64,000 nucleotides of DNA from NCBI GenBank assembly GCA_023412475.1, contig JAEYNR010000099.1, forward strand, positions 29,807 to 93,806, in the 5' to 3' direction. The notes under the pieces are model-generated. The model was not told where the DNA came from, searched no databases, and worked only from the letters and a program-made list of their open reading frames with translations. This document shows positions 56,226 through 64,000 of the stretch, in pieces. The position numbers and the translations under genes were made by a program. Within the stretch, counting starts at the first letter, position 1. Every line of letters begins with the position of its first letter. The stretch comes from Fibrobacterota bacterium (GTDB taxonomy: Bacteria > Fibrobacterota > Chitinivibrionia > Chitinivibrionales > Chitinispirillaceae).

Positions 56226-59198
56226 ATGGCAGGTTCATCTAAAACAGTCTTATTGACAACATCTGCTCCACCTGATCAAACACCGTTTTCTACAACAGAA
56301 AAAAGACCTCCGATTGGTTTGGGGTTCCTTATCTCAACGCTGAAGAATGCTGGGCACCAGGTACTTTTTAGAGATAATTACCTTTTTAAATATGATATAC
56401 CCGATGCCAATTTCCTTAACAGTAACAAAATTGAATACTATGGAATTTATTTAAATACAATTTGCTTTCGACATGCCATCGTAGTCATGTATCGGCTCGA
56501 ATATCTGCGAAAATCAAAACAGTGGCAAGGAAAAATCATTGTTGGAGGACCACATACCACTGTGGCTCTGCAGACCATACCGGAATTTGTAGACTATGTG
56601 GTTCAGGGGGAAGGTGAGCAGGCTATTGTTGATATAGTAGAAGAAAAAGTGTCGCAAAGGATTGTGCGGTATCCACGGATTCAGGATCTTGATATACTCC
56701 CTATGCCCGCATGGGATACTTTTACATCAATGCCTTATAACTGGGAGTGCGATTTTTTTCAGGAGAAACCGGTTTTTACCATGAATACCAGCAGAGGGTG
56801 TCCGTTCAGATGTACTTTCTGCTCTGTCTGTTCTGTGTGGGGAAAACAATACACGATGTTCAGTGCTGACAGAGTCGTGGCTGATATCGAATATCTGGTA
56901 TCCACATACGGAGCTAAAGGAATATACTTTAGAGAAGATAATTTTACACTTAATAAAAAGAGGCTTGAGAGGTTTTGTAATCTGATGATTGAAAAGGGTA
57001 TCAACATACCCTGGATATGCGAAACAAGGGTTAACACACTAACTAGGGATCTGGTTGAGCTAATGGCCAAAAGTGGAGCTAAAGGGTTTTATTTTGGCGT
57101 GGAAAGTGGTTCTCCCCGTATGCTGGAGCTTATGCAAAAGGATATCACTGTAGATCAGATCAGACAGGCATTTGACTGGTGTCACGAATTCAATATCAAA
57201 ACAGCAGCAAGCATAGTTACTGGATTGCCGACAGAAACTTCAGAGGATGTAGAGGCGACCCGGAAACTGATTGCGGAAATCAAACCTTCAATTACATGGT
57301 ATAATATCTTTGTCGGAATTCCAACTAGCACGCTTTACCAGTATTGTCTGGATAATAAATTGTATGAATTCATCGATGATCGGGGACTTGTATATCTCAA
57401 GGGACATGATGAAAGGACAAGGAAGTTCTACGGTTCCGGATGGAACAGTGGTGTACCTGTTAAAATAGACAATAATGGTAATGTGATAAATCCCCGTATA
57501 AGTGTGGTGATGTCTGTTTATAATGGAGAAAAAAATCTGGAACAAGCCATACGTAGTGTCCTTAGTCAGACTTTTTCGAACTTTGAATTTATTATTGTTA
57601 ATGATGGTTCCACTGATAGTAGTGAAAAAATTATCAATAGCTTTGATGATCCAAGAATCAAACTGGTCAGAAATGAATCCAATATGGGATTGACGCAATC
57701 TCTTGTTAAAGGCTTTGATTTGGCAAATGGTGCATATATCGCCCGTATGGACGCTGATGATATATCGTTACCTCACCGGTTTGAAACTGAAGTGAACTTT
57801 TTGGATATACATCAGGATTATGCACTTATAGGCAGTTCATATTATTTAATAAACGATTTAGGTGAAAAATTAGGAATAGTCCCGGTTCTGTTGTGCAATG
57901 ACCAGTTAAAGAATGAACTTATAGAGAAAAACTGGTTTTGCCATGGCAGCACTCTTATTAGAAAAGTTGCCTATGATTCAGTTGGTGGATATAATATTGG
58001 TTTCACCTATGCCCAGGATTATGACCTGTGGTTACGGATTGCTGAACAATATAAAATAGCAAACATTGAGGAGCCTCTTTATTGCTGGCGGGATAGTTGT
58101 GCGTGTACTTCAAGAGCAAAAGCAGAAGAACAGAAGATGTTTGCCAATAAAGCAAAGGAGAATGCCATATTGAGGAGGAAGTCAAATGTAAGTGTAACCG
58201 ACAGCAGGCCACTGGTATCAATCATAGTTCCTACATTCAATCGGCCCCATCTTATTGGAAATACCATTATAAGTATTTTAAAGCAAACATATCCCAATAT
58301 AGAAATTGTAGTTGTTAATGATTGCGGTTCACCGGTCGAAGATGTTATTTGTCATCTGAATAGCAACAAATCAATAACCTATGTCAGACATTCAAAAAAT
58401 ACAGGCTTGTCGGCTGCGCGTAACACAGGTATCAAAATTGCCAGTGGGGAGTATATCGGGTACCTTGATGATGACGACATGTTCTACCCGGATCATGTGG
58501 AAACGCTTGTCGATTTTCTGATTAAAAACAGGGCACAGGTCGCTTATACAGATGCCTGCATGGCTTGTCAAGCGCAGGTCAACGGAATCTGGGAGACAAA
58601 GGAACGTAAATTATTGTACTCAATGGATTTTAATAGTGACATCATCTTTATCAGGAACATGTTCCCTGTACTATGCATTCTTCATGAAAAAAAATGTATT
58701 GATGTTGTAGGTGGATTCGATGAAACACTCAAAACCCATGAAGATTGGGACCTTTGGCTGCGTATGTCCACAAAATATGCTCTGCATCACATAAAAAAAA
58801 CAACAGCAGAATATGTGGTACGTAAGGGGGTACATGGGCAGATGACTACCAGCCCGGATAGCAATTTCAACGAAACAAGAAAAAGAATATATCAAAAATA
58901 TGCAGACCTGGTTAAAGACAGACCAAATATTATAATGGCACAGAAAGAAGAATTGATAAAAAATGATCCATTGCAGTTTCAGAAACAGATGTTTGTCCAA
59001 CTCAATGAATTCATTGAAAATGTCAGTATACTTGTTGAAAAGGGAGAACTGCAAAATGGGTTGAAATTATTTGATACCCATCGTAATAAATACCCGGATT
59101 CTATCCCGGAATTAATTCAGATCGATGCAATTATGAATAAATTACGTAATAAGTTTCAGCAGGTATCTGTTTCTAAAAATAAAACTAAAAGAGTTTAG
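56226..59198 (+). CDS. Radical SAM - GT2 - GT2 triple-fusion protein
   Basis: A 990-residue protein. Residues 1-180 resemble a B12-binding-type Rossmann domain (RPPIGLGFLISTLKNAGHQV, GKIIVGGPHTTVAL). The radical SAM cluster motif is C192-x3-C196-x2-C199 (GCPFRCTFC), followed by barrel elements FREDNFTLNKKR, GFYFGVESGSPRML and ASIVTGLPTETSEDVE. From about 422 a family 2 glycosyltransferase (ISVVMSVYNGEKNLEQAIRS) has a DxD-like site at D509 (MDADD). From about 661 a second one (VSIIVPTFNRPHLIGNTIIS) has an acidic site at D748 (LDDDD). A charged helical tail closes the protein. It probably makes and modifies a glycan; the order of reactions is not known. Confidence 0.92.
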   Translation: MAGSSKTVLLTTSAPPDQTPFSTTEKRPPIGLGFLISTLKNAGHQVLFRDNYLFKYDIPDANFLNSNKIEYYGIYLNTICFRHAIVVMYRLEYLRKSKQWQGKIIVGGPHTTVALQTIPEFVDYVVQGEGEQAIVDIVEEKVSQRIVRYPRIQDLDILPMPAWDTFTSMPYNWECDFFQEKPVFTMNTSRGCPFRCTFCSVCSVWGKQYTMFSADRVVADIEYLVSTYGAKGIYFREDNFTLNKKRLERFCNLMIEKGINIPWICETRVNTLTRDLVELMAKSGAKGFYFGVESGSPRMLELMQKDITVDQIRQAFDWCHEFNIKTAASIVTGLPTETSEDVEATRKLIAEIKPSITWYNIFVGIPTSTLYQYCLDNKLYEFIDDRGLVYLKGHDERTRKFYGSGWNSGVPVKIDNNGNVINPRISVVMSVYNGEKNLEQAIRSVLSQTFSNFEFIIVNDGSTDSSEKIINSFDDPRIKLVRNESNMGLTQSLVKGFDLANGAYIARMDADDISLPHRFETEVNFLDIHQDYALIGSSYYLINDLGEKLGIVPVLLCNDQLKNELIEKNWFCHGSTLIRKVAYDSVGGYNIGFTYAQDYDLWLRIAEQYKIANIEEPLYCWRDSCACTSRAKAEEQKMFANKAKENAILRRKSNVSVTDSRPLVSIIVPTFNRPHLIGNTIISILKQTYPNIEIVVVNDCGSPVEDVICHLNSNKSITYVRHSKNTGLSAARNTGIKIASGEYIGYLDDDDMFYPDHVETLVDFLIKNRAQVAYTDACMACQAQVNGIWETKERKLLYSMDFNSDIIFIRNMFPVLCILHEKKCIDVVGGFDETLKTHEDWDLWLRMSTKYALHHIKKTTAEYVVRKGVHGQMTTSPDSNFNETRKRIYQKYADLVKDRPNIIMAQKEELIKNDPLQFQKQMFVQLNEFIENVSILVEKGELQNGLKLFDTHRNKYPDSIPELIQIDAIMNKLRNKFQQVSVSKNKTKRV

Positions 59199-59309
59199 AA
59201 GTTCAGTGGTTAAGTGAAATTCTAAGCACAGCCAGTAGTATTCGGCAAAATTAACAAAAGGATACTGTAATAAATAATATAAGGGTTTGTATTTTCCAAC
59301 TGATCGGGG

Positions 59310-59700
59310 ACATTTGTAATCGTTTCTGTTTCTAATATTTCTGACAGAATAAAACTGCTCTTGCAAGAATATGATATTGGCTTCAATGGCTACGCCAGAG
59401 GTCGGGCCTACCAGTTCGAAAGTTCACAGGAGTTTCTTGGTAAAATCCCTGCTGGAGAGTGGCATCCGATATCCCTTATTTGTTATGGTTCCAGGTCTGA
59501 AAGACGCACTAGTAGCTTGTATCACCGGCAACTACACTAATCTCTATCTATCCACAGCAACATCGTCGATTATGCCCAAGGAGGTTTGCCACTGGTGCAA
59601 GTCATGAAAAACACTAGCACAAATCGTACGATTCTTTTGACGTGCCTCGCTTTGATCGCTTTGTTTATTGATCCAGAAGTTTTTTGACCGTATCACCTGG
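59310..59700 (+). pseudogene. Possible decayed coding sequence, identity unknown
   Basis: Within the gap 59199-60045, frames that look protein-like are spread over two registers. One holds QEYDIGFNGYARGRAYQFES and PAGEWHPISLICYGS. The other, further on, holds SNIVDYAQGGLPLVQVMKN and TILLTCLALIALFIDPEVF. Neither has a start codon in its own frame, and they are separated by stops. The opposite strand also has open frames. It could be a relic of a mobile gene. I cannot name a family. Confidence 0.25.
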
Positions 59701-60045
59701 ATAGATATATCATCTTCCTGTTCTACATCCATCTTCCATAGCACACTATTGCAGAGAGGATAGATAGCAGACTACTGTAGAGGAATAGATATTAGAACTA
59801 CTACGAAGGATGAACAAAACCTCAGGGCCGCTAACCTCAGGGCTCCTCTATGCGATTCACGCCAAACAATCGCTCGAATTAGATCTAATGCTAATTTTAT
59901 TTTGGCAAATCTAATATAACTTTTTATATTAATTAAATCAGTCATTGCAATATTATACTTTGAATTGAAGTGATGGCTATAAAAAGTATTTGTTGCTAAT
60001 ACATCATTTATCTCAGAATTACCTATTCATTTATAAGGGAGGCAT

Positions 60046-61035
60046 ATGTCTTATAAAATTTTAGCACTAATTTGTTTGATTCTACCAGTGCTTGTCTACT
60101 CAAGTGATCCTGCCGGATTACCAGTTCCACCTCAGGGTTTTGATAGAAAGAACAATATTCCTCACGGAACTCTTAGCGGCGTACTCCAGTATCCAACCAG
60201 AAATCATGGTCAGAAACCCATGAAGATCTATTTTCCTCCTGGATATTCTGCTGAATCCGGAAATAAATATCCTGTCCTTTACCTTCTTCATGGTATCGGA
60301 GGAAACGAGTCTGCGTGGACATCTTCAGCCAGTGGGCAAGCGGAAGGCAATGCAGATAACGTAATGGACTTCCTGTATTCAGAAAACAAGGCTCAGCCGA
60401 TGCTTGTTGTTATGCCTAGTGGTGGAGCATTTGGTGGGGATGATTTCGCGCGCTTTGCCAATTTTGAAGATGTGCTTATTAACGACCTGATTCCCTATAT
60501 TGATAAAACATATCCTGTTTACTCAGATCGTACCCTGAGGGCCATCGCCGGTCTTTCTATGGGTGGTGGACAGACCTTCAATTTTGGTTTTTCAAATATT
60601 GACAACTTTGCATACATAGGAGCCTTTTCAGCGGCACCAAATACAAAACAGCCCAGTCAGACAATCAAGGATGTTGAAGCTGTCAAGAGAGATGTGAAAT
60701 TCATTTTCATAGCTTGTGGTACTGCAGACGGTCTTATCAGCAACAGTACAATGTATCACAATTTTCTTGATCAGAATAATGTCCCGCACATGTATCAACT
60801 GGAACAGGGTGAGGGTCATACTGCGTTAGTCTGGAACCGCAGTTTATATAACTTTGCCCAGCGGATTTTCCTTGATATTACACCTGCCAAGCAAGTTGCC
60901 TCCAAAACAAAACAAGTTAAAATTGCTGAACCTTTCAGGCTTAAATTAACGAATTCAGGCATCCATGTGGTCCAAAATGGTAATCCTTACATTTTAAACC
61001 TTTCAGGTAAAGTCATTAAAAAGATTAAAAAATGA
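60046..61035 (+). CDS. Secreted CE1-like esterase (feruloyl/acetylxylan type)
   Basis: A 329-residue alpha/beta-hydrolase with a signal peptide (ILALICLILPVLVYS). The nucleophile serine is in GLSMGG (near 175), preceded by YPVLYLLHGIGGNESAW. The acid is probably D in CGTADGL and the histidine in GEGHTALVW. Esterase D / feruloyl esterase relatives remove ferulate or acetate from xylan. The last 45 residues (EPFRLKLTNSGIHVVQNG, NLSGKVIKKIKK) form a short beta-rich tail similar to sorting domains of type IX cargo. A GGGAGG site precedes the ATG. It faces the GH43 gene. Confidence 0.92.
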   Translation: MSYKILALICLILPVLVYSSDPAGLPVPPQGFDRKNNIPHGTLSGVLQYPTRNHGQKPMKIYFPPGYSAESGNKYPVLYLLHGIGGNESAWTSSASGQAEGNADNVMDFLYSENKAQPMLVVMPSGGAFGGDDFARFANFEDVLINDLIPYIDKTYPVYSDRTLRAIAGLSMGGGQTFNFGFSNIDNFAYIGAFSAAPNTKQPSQTIKDVEAVKRDVKFIFIACGTADGLISNSTMYHNFLDQNNVPHMYQLEQGEGHTALVWNRSLYNFAQRIFLDITPAKQVASKTKQVKIAEPFRLKLTNSGIHVVQNGNPYILNLSGKVIKKIKK

Positions 61036-61068
61036 TTGTTTAATCAGATTGATAGAAGTTGCTTCTTT

Positions 61069-61099
61069 CCCCGGAGTTATATCCATTTTTACTCCGGGG
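61069..61099 (+). terminator. Hairpin terminator candidate after the esterase
   Basis: A perfect 9-bp stem CCCCGGAGT (61069-61077) and ACTCCGGGG (61091-61099), without a T run after it. It may work as a factor-dependent or mRNA-end hairpin. Confidence 0.5.
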
Positions 61100-61273
61100 C
61101 ATCAATTACGTCCGAATGAATTCTCAATGTGCATTTACTTTGCTAACTGATAAAAATATGTCGAGATCACTAGTGTCCGTTAAAAATAGACGCAACTTGG
61201 GAAAAACAAGAATGCAACGAAAAAAAGTGTGCGGCCCCAAAAAATGTCAGTTTGAAAAATATCCAGGACTATT

Positions 61274-61316
61274 AAAAAAAACCAGTTACTATGTACAAAT
61301 GCATAATAACTGGTTT
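61274..61316 (-). terminator. Rho-independent terminator of the GH43 gene
   Basis: AAACCAGTTA (61279-61288) pairs with TAACTGGTTT (61307-61316). Read on the minus strand, a T run (61274-61278) follows. It is 35 bases past the stop at 61351. Confidence 0.85.
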
Positions 61317-61350
61317 GTAAAAATTTACTTCACACTACATAAAAATATGG

Positions 61351-62976
61351 TCAGTTCAACAAATAACTGCTGTTGAATAAAACTTTATTCTCTGAAGAAA
61401 TACGTATTACACATATACCAGAGCGCAGTAACTTTCTATTAATATTAAAAGGAACAACACCGGAACCTTTTTTTGCAGAAATCTGGCTGGCTATCAAACG
61501 TCCCTGCAGATCAGAAAGGGTAATCTTTAAGCTGTTCCCTGAGAAATTATCAGGTACATTATATGCAAACCTGATGTCATTTGCATCCCTGGATAATATC
61601 TTCAAACTATTTTGTATCGCCCGGTTCAGTGATTTCCCAGTTTCTGCTCCAGTTGCCTTTTGAAATTTCCACCAGTTAAAATTGAAAAGAAAGCCGCTAC
61701 CCCCAGTAAATTTAAGAAACAAATCATGTTTGTCGGTTACGTTAGTAACTTCGCATGATTTGGTTTCCCATTTCTGCCAGTCACCGGTTCCGGTTACCGT
61801 ACATGTACCAATAAGAGTCCCATCTATCTTGTCTATATACAGTTCAATTTTTCCGCCTTCAGTGTTCGATGCTACCCGTGCTTCAAACATATCTGCACCA
61901 GTACCGAAATCAACACCTTTTACTTTTATATAGTCGCCATTTTCAATGCGTGATACATTCATTCCGCCCTCATTACAGGGTTCTGTTTTAACACCCTGCG
62001 ACCAGCAGATTGTTTCGGCCTGTACTGTGTCATACGGGTTTAGACTGCCTGCCTGATCGGGGCCGTTCTTTGTCATTTCCATTGATGGTATGGTGCCATC
62101 TTCTTTGTAGGTAAATTGTTCAACACATACTGAGCGCTTGAAATCTGCGCCACCAGGTAAATCTGAGTTATGGTAAAAAAGGTAGGAGTTTCCTTTATAA
62201 TCAACAATACCTGGATGATTTGTGTAGCATCTGCCACTTTGCATGATTATTCCTTTGTGTGTCCAGGGGCCGGTAGGGGAATTGCTCATGGAATACTGAA
62301 GATTTTCAGTATTGCCCCCCATGCCTCCGTAAATCATATAATAATGACTGTTGCGCTTGTAGAACCATGGGCCTTCTGTGTAACCGGTTGGTTTCGGATT
62401 AATAGTAACAACGTTTCCTGAATATGAGGTCATGTCTGCATTCAGTTTAACATACCACAAGCTTCCGTTACCCCAGTACATGTATGCCTGATCATCACTG
62501 TCAATAAACACTGTTGGATCGATATCACTCCAGTTGTCTCTGAAGAGGAGCTGTTTGTTAATAGGGTCCGTGAATGGGCCTAATGGGTTATCAGCTTCTA
62601 AAACTCCAATTCCTTTCCCATGGAATGGGGCATAAAAGTAAAATTTCCCGTTACGCTCAACACACTGAGGTGCCCATGCATCGTTATTATGACCGTTTAA
62701 CCACCTAAATGCACTGTTGGGTTTTATTACTATACCATGATCGGTCCAGTTTACCATATCACTGCTGGAGTAGCAGCAGTAATCTCTCATGGTATAAAAA
62801 TCGTTTTCAGTTACATCATCATCGTGACTGGTGTACACATAAACCCTGTCATTATAAACCATCGGGGCAGGATCAGCAGTATAATTAGTCTGTACAATTG
62901 GATTATCAGAAAAACCTTTGGAAAAGCAGAAAAGAAGCATAAATGTAAAAGTAGATTTTGGTGTTAATTTTTTCAT
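61351..62976 (-). CDS. Secreted GH43 glycosidase with CBM6 and sorting-tail-like C-terminus
   Basis: A 541-residue exported enzyme. The signal peptide ends at about residue 23. The GH43 five-bladed propeller starts TNYTADPAPMVYNDRVYVYT (base aspartate in ADPAP), then DIDPTVFIDSDDQAYMYWG, and TEGPWFYKRNSHYYMIYGG with the likely acid glutamate. The CBM6-like module follows from about 320 (VQAETICWSQGVKTE... ENGDYIKVKGVDFGTG). The final 80 residues (LKITLSDLQGRLIASQI... GICVIRISSENKVLF) look like a type IX sorting domain. The usual activity is arabinofuranosidase or xylosidase. Confidence 0.93.
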   Translation of the reverse strand: MKKLTPKSTFTFMLLFCFSKGFSDNPIVQTNYTADPAPMVYNDRVYVYTSHDDDVTENDFYTMRDYCCYSSSDMVNWTDHGIVIKPNSAFRWLNGHNNDAWAPQCVERNGKFYFYAPFHGKGIGVLEADNPLGPFTDPINKQLLFRDNWSDIDPTVFIDSDDQAYMYWGNGSLWYVKLNADMTSYSGNVVTINPKPTGYTEGPWFYKRNSHYYMIYGGMGGNTENLQYSMSNSPTGPWTHKGIIMQSGRCYTNHPGIVDYKGNSYLFYHNSDLPGGADFKRSVCVEQFTYKEDGTIPSMEMTKNGPDQAGSLNPYDTVQAETICWSQGVKTEPCNEGGMNVSRIENGDYIKVKGVDFGTGADMFEARVASNTEGGKIELYIDKIDGTLIGTCTVTGTGDWQKWETKSCEVTNVTDKHDLFLKFTGGSGFLFNFNWWKFQKATGAETGKSLNRAIQNSLKILSRDANDIRFAYNVPDNFSGNSLKITLSDLQGRLIASQISAKKGSGVVPFNINRKLLRSGICVIRISSENKVLFNSSYLLN

Positions 62977-63330
62977 ACAGTAGACTCTTTCCTATTTTAA
63001 AATTGAATGTTACTCATACTTGAGTCCTGCGGTTTGCAGTAATATGAAATGGCGATATTTAAGTCATGCATTTAATATAAACTCAAAAATCCTTGAGTAC
63101 CACTGATTCCTTTGTTATCATTCATGCAATTTTTTAAAGCATAATCAGATCTGACTTAAAAGTTCAAGGTATAAAAAACTGTTTTTCATTTCTTTATAAA
63201 TCAAGAAATTACCAAATGAAATGAATTATCAGTATTTCCCTTTTTCTAAAATTGTCAAATCCATAAATATAGCGAAAAACCATGTTGCTGTACAGCTTTC
63301 AGATTAGCTGATGCTGATAGGAAACGATAA

Positions 63331-63536
63331 AACTTGTCGGGCGGCTTTCCGTAAACAACTGAACTCCTGCCTCAACGCAGAATAAGGGGCGTATCAGCTC
63401 GGAGTTACTTGAACACCGATAAATACCAAAAGCCGTAAGGAAGGTAGAAATCCCGAAAACAGATGGTGGAGTCCGGATGTTAGGAATCTCTACGGTAAAA
63501 GATCGGTTAATAGAGAAAAGCTGGGTAGATCGCCAG
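63331..63536 (+). ncRNA. Structured RNA candidate, HEARO/omega-like
   Basis: A roughly 200-base island, visibly more GC-rich than its flanks, with no ORF. Pairings I can see: CGGCTTT (63342-63348) with AAAGCCG (63429-63435); within it AACTCC (63362-63367) with GGAGTT (63401-63406), and GCCTC (63369-63373) with GGGGC (63386-63390); GTGGAG (63466-63471) with CTCTAC (63488-63493), extended inward by TCC/GGA; and ACCGAT (63415-63420) with ATCGGT (63502-63507), which crosses the first helix and so would form a pseudoknot. The overall plan recalls HEARO/omega RNAs of IscB elements, but this is from memory only. No iscB frame follows in the window. Confidence 0.5.
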
Positions 63537-64000
63537 AGATTTTAAAAATCAATGGTTTAAAGTTCGTTTAATATCACTTTTTCGGCAATTCTGTCGATAT
63601 TTCTATATTTGGTAAATTTCCTTTAGAGTAGAATCTGACATTGCAATTCATTCAATGGCAAAATTAAGAAATATTCCTGTATAAATTGCCATTACAATAA
63701 GCTGATATTATTAAAATGAGTCATGAGATCTGGAATTAATTGGATTTAAAATGATTTTTAAATAATACCAATATGGCATATAAATTGATTATAATTAACG
63801 GTTTCATAATTGGAAGCCCAGGAACCTTATTCGATTCATCAATCATGCGCAGATGGGAAAAGTTAAAAGGTATAATAATACCTAAAACGTACGATTCTTT
63901 TATAAAATTGGATCTGACGATCCAAAAATACTTTTCTACAGGTTTTTCGTTTGAAAGTTGATTACGTTAACAAGCCAAAACCATCTGTTACATCGCTATC
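63537..64000. other. AT-rich stretch to the right window edge
   Basis: Only a 62-codon frame (63773-63961) without motifs is present. I see no iscB-like or transposase-like start. The preceding gap, 62977-63330, is also AT-rich and contains only the promoter region of the GH43 gene. Confidence 0.5.

Noticed and set aside
61059..61376. A 105-codon plus-strand frame between the esterase and GH43 genes
   Set aside because: Overlaps two hairpin terminators and has no motif.
63331..63536. Group II intron or RNase P RNA as explanation of the structured region
   Set aside because: No domain V-like hairpin or reverse transcriptase for the former, and the universally conserved RNase P blocks were not found.
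63773..63961. A 62-codon frame after the structured RNA, considered as an iscB start
   Set aside because: It does not begin like IscB (no MxVFVxDxxxxPLMP-type start), has no RuvC or HNH motif and ends after 62 residues.
1..64000. Search for CRISPR arrays
   Set aside because: The only regular repeats found (18 bp and 43 bp) have no unique spacers, and no cas-like gene is present.

Overview
The window is a chromosomal stretch of moderate GC content from a Gram-negative, outer-membrane bacterium. A SprA-type giant surface protein, two secreted carbohydrate-active enzymes with sorting-tail-like C-termini, a type IV pilin, Hanks-type kinases and very long Ig-like surface proteins together suggest a Fibrobacterota/Chitinivibrionia-like or other FCB-group organism. 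This placement is an inference from gene content; no 16S gene is present.

Layout. 1-1007 (minus): the end of a lipid or polyene-type biosynthesis cluster, with a ketosynthase-like protein and an acyl carrier protein cut by the window edge. 1173-6191: an accessory stretch with possible IS21-like end repeats, three tandem paralogous small exported proteins plus a decayed fourth copy, a BamE-like exported protein, a 43-bp tandem repeat and an unknown helical protein. 7340-9713 (plus): an ABC-2 transporter operon. 9916-10362: a type IV pilin-like gene. 10593-25182 (plus): the conserved core, with tRNA-Met(CAT), tilS, ftsH, folP, a formylglycine-enzyme-like membrane protein, a 2053-residue SprA-like protein, RNase E/G, rplU and rpmA. 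25420-29652 (minus): a lipoprotein, an HtrA/DegP protease and an IMP dehydrogenase of the Tritrichomonas type. 29821-41359 (plus): a receptor-type Ser/Thr kinase followed by a beta-helix membrane protein, two paralogous giant Ig-like lipoproteins (the first ending in DUF2341-LamG-like domains) and a YdcF/ElyC-type protein. 41808-46006 (minus): a Wzx-like flippase, a GT4 glycosyltransferase and two beta-barrel proteins. 46776-54686: a secreted beta-helix protein, rsmG, a second kinase with an altered HRD motif, a protein ending in a degenerate GGDEF fold, FxsA and a dynamin-like GTPase. 55115-59198 (plus): a glycan-decoration pair, namely an acyltransferase-methyltransferase fusion (probably frameshifted at its 5' end) and a radical SAM-GT2-GT2 triple fusion. 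60046-62976: a CE1-like esterase facing a GH43-CBM6 enzyme. 63331-63536: a compact structured region without an ORF.

How the parts fit. SprA is the outer-membrane translocon of type IX secretion in Bacteroidetes, and the esterase and GH43 enzyme end in short beta-rich tails of the kind used as type IX sorting signals, so an export route and its plant-polysaccharide-degrading cargo may lie in the same window. Flippase, glycosyltransferases and the radical SAM fusion indicate surface polysaccharide synthesis. Two Hanks-type kinases sit at the head of surface-protein or signalling operons.

The most interesting candidate is the structured RNA near the right edge. It has nested helices plus a possible pseudoknot and resembles, from memory only, HEARO/omega RNAs of IscB elements, here with no iscB in view. 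Next are the triple-fusion enzyme and the non-RD kinase paired with a motif-less GGDEF protein.
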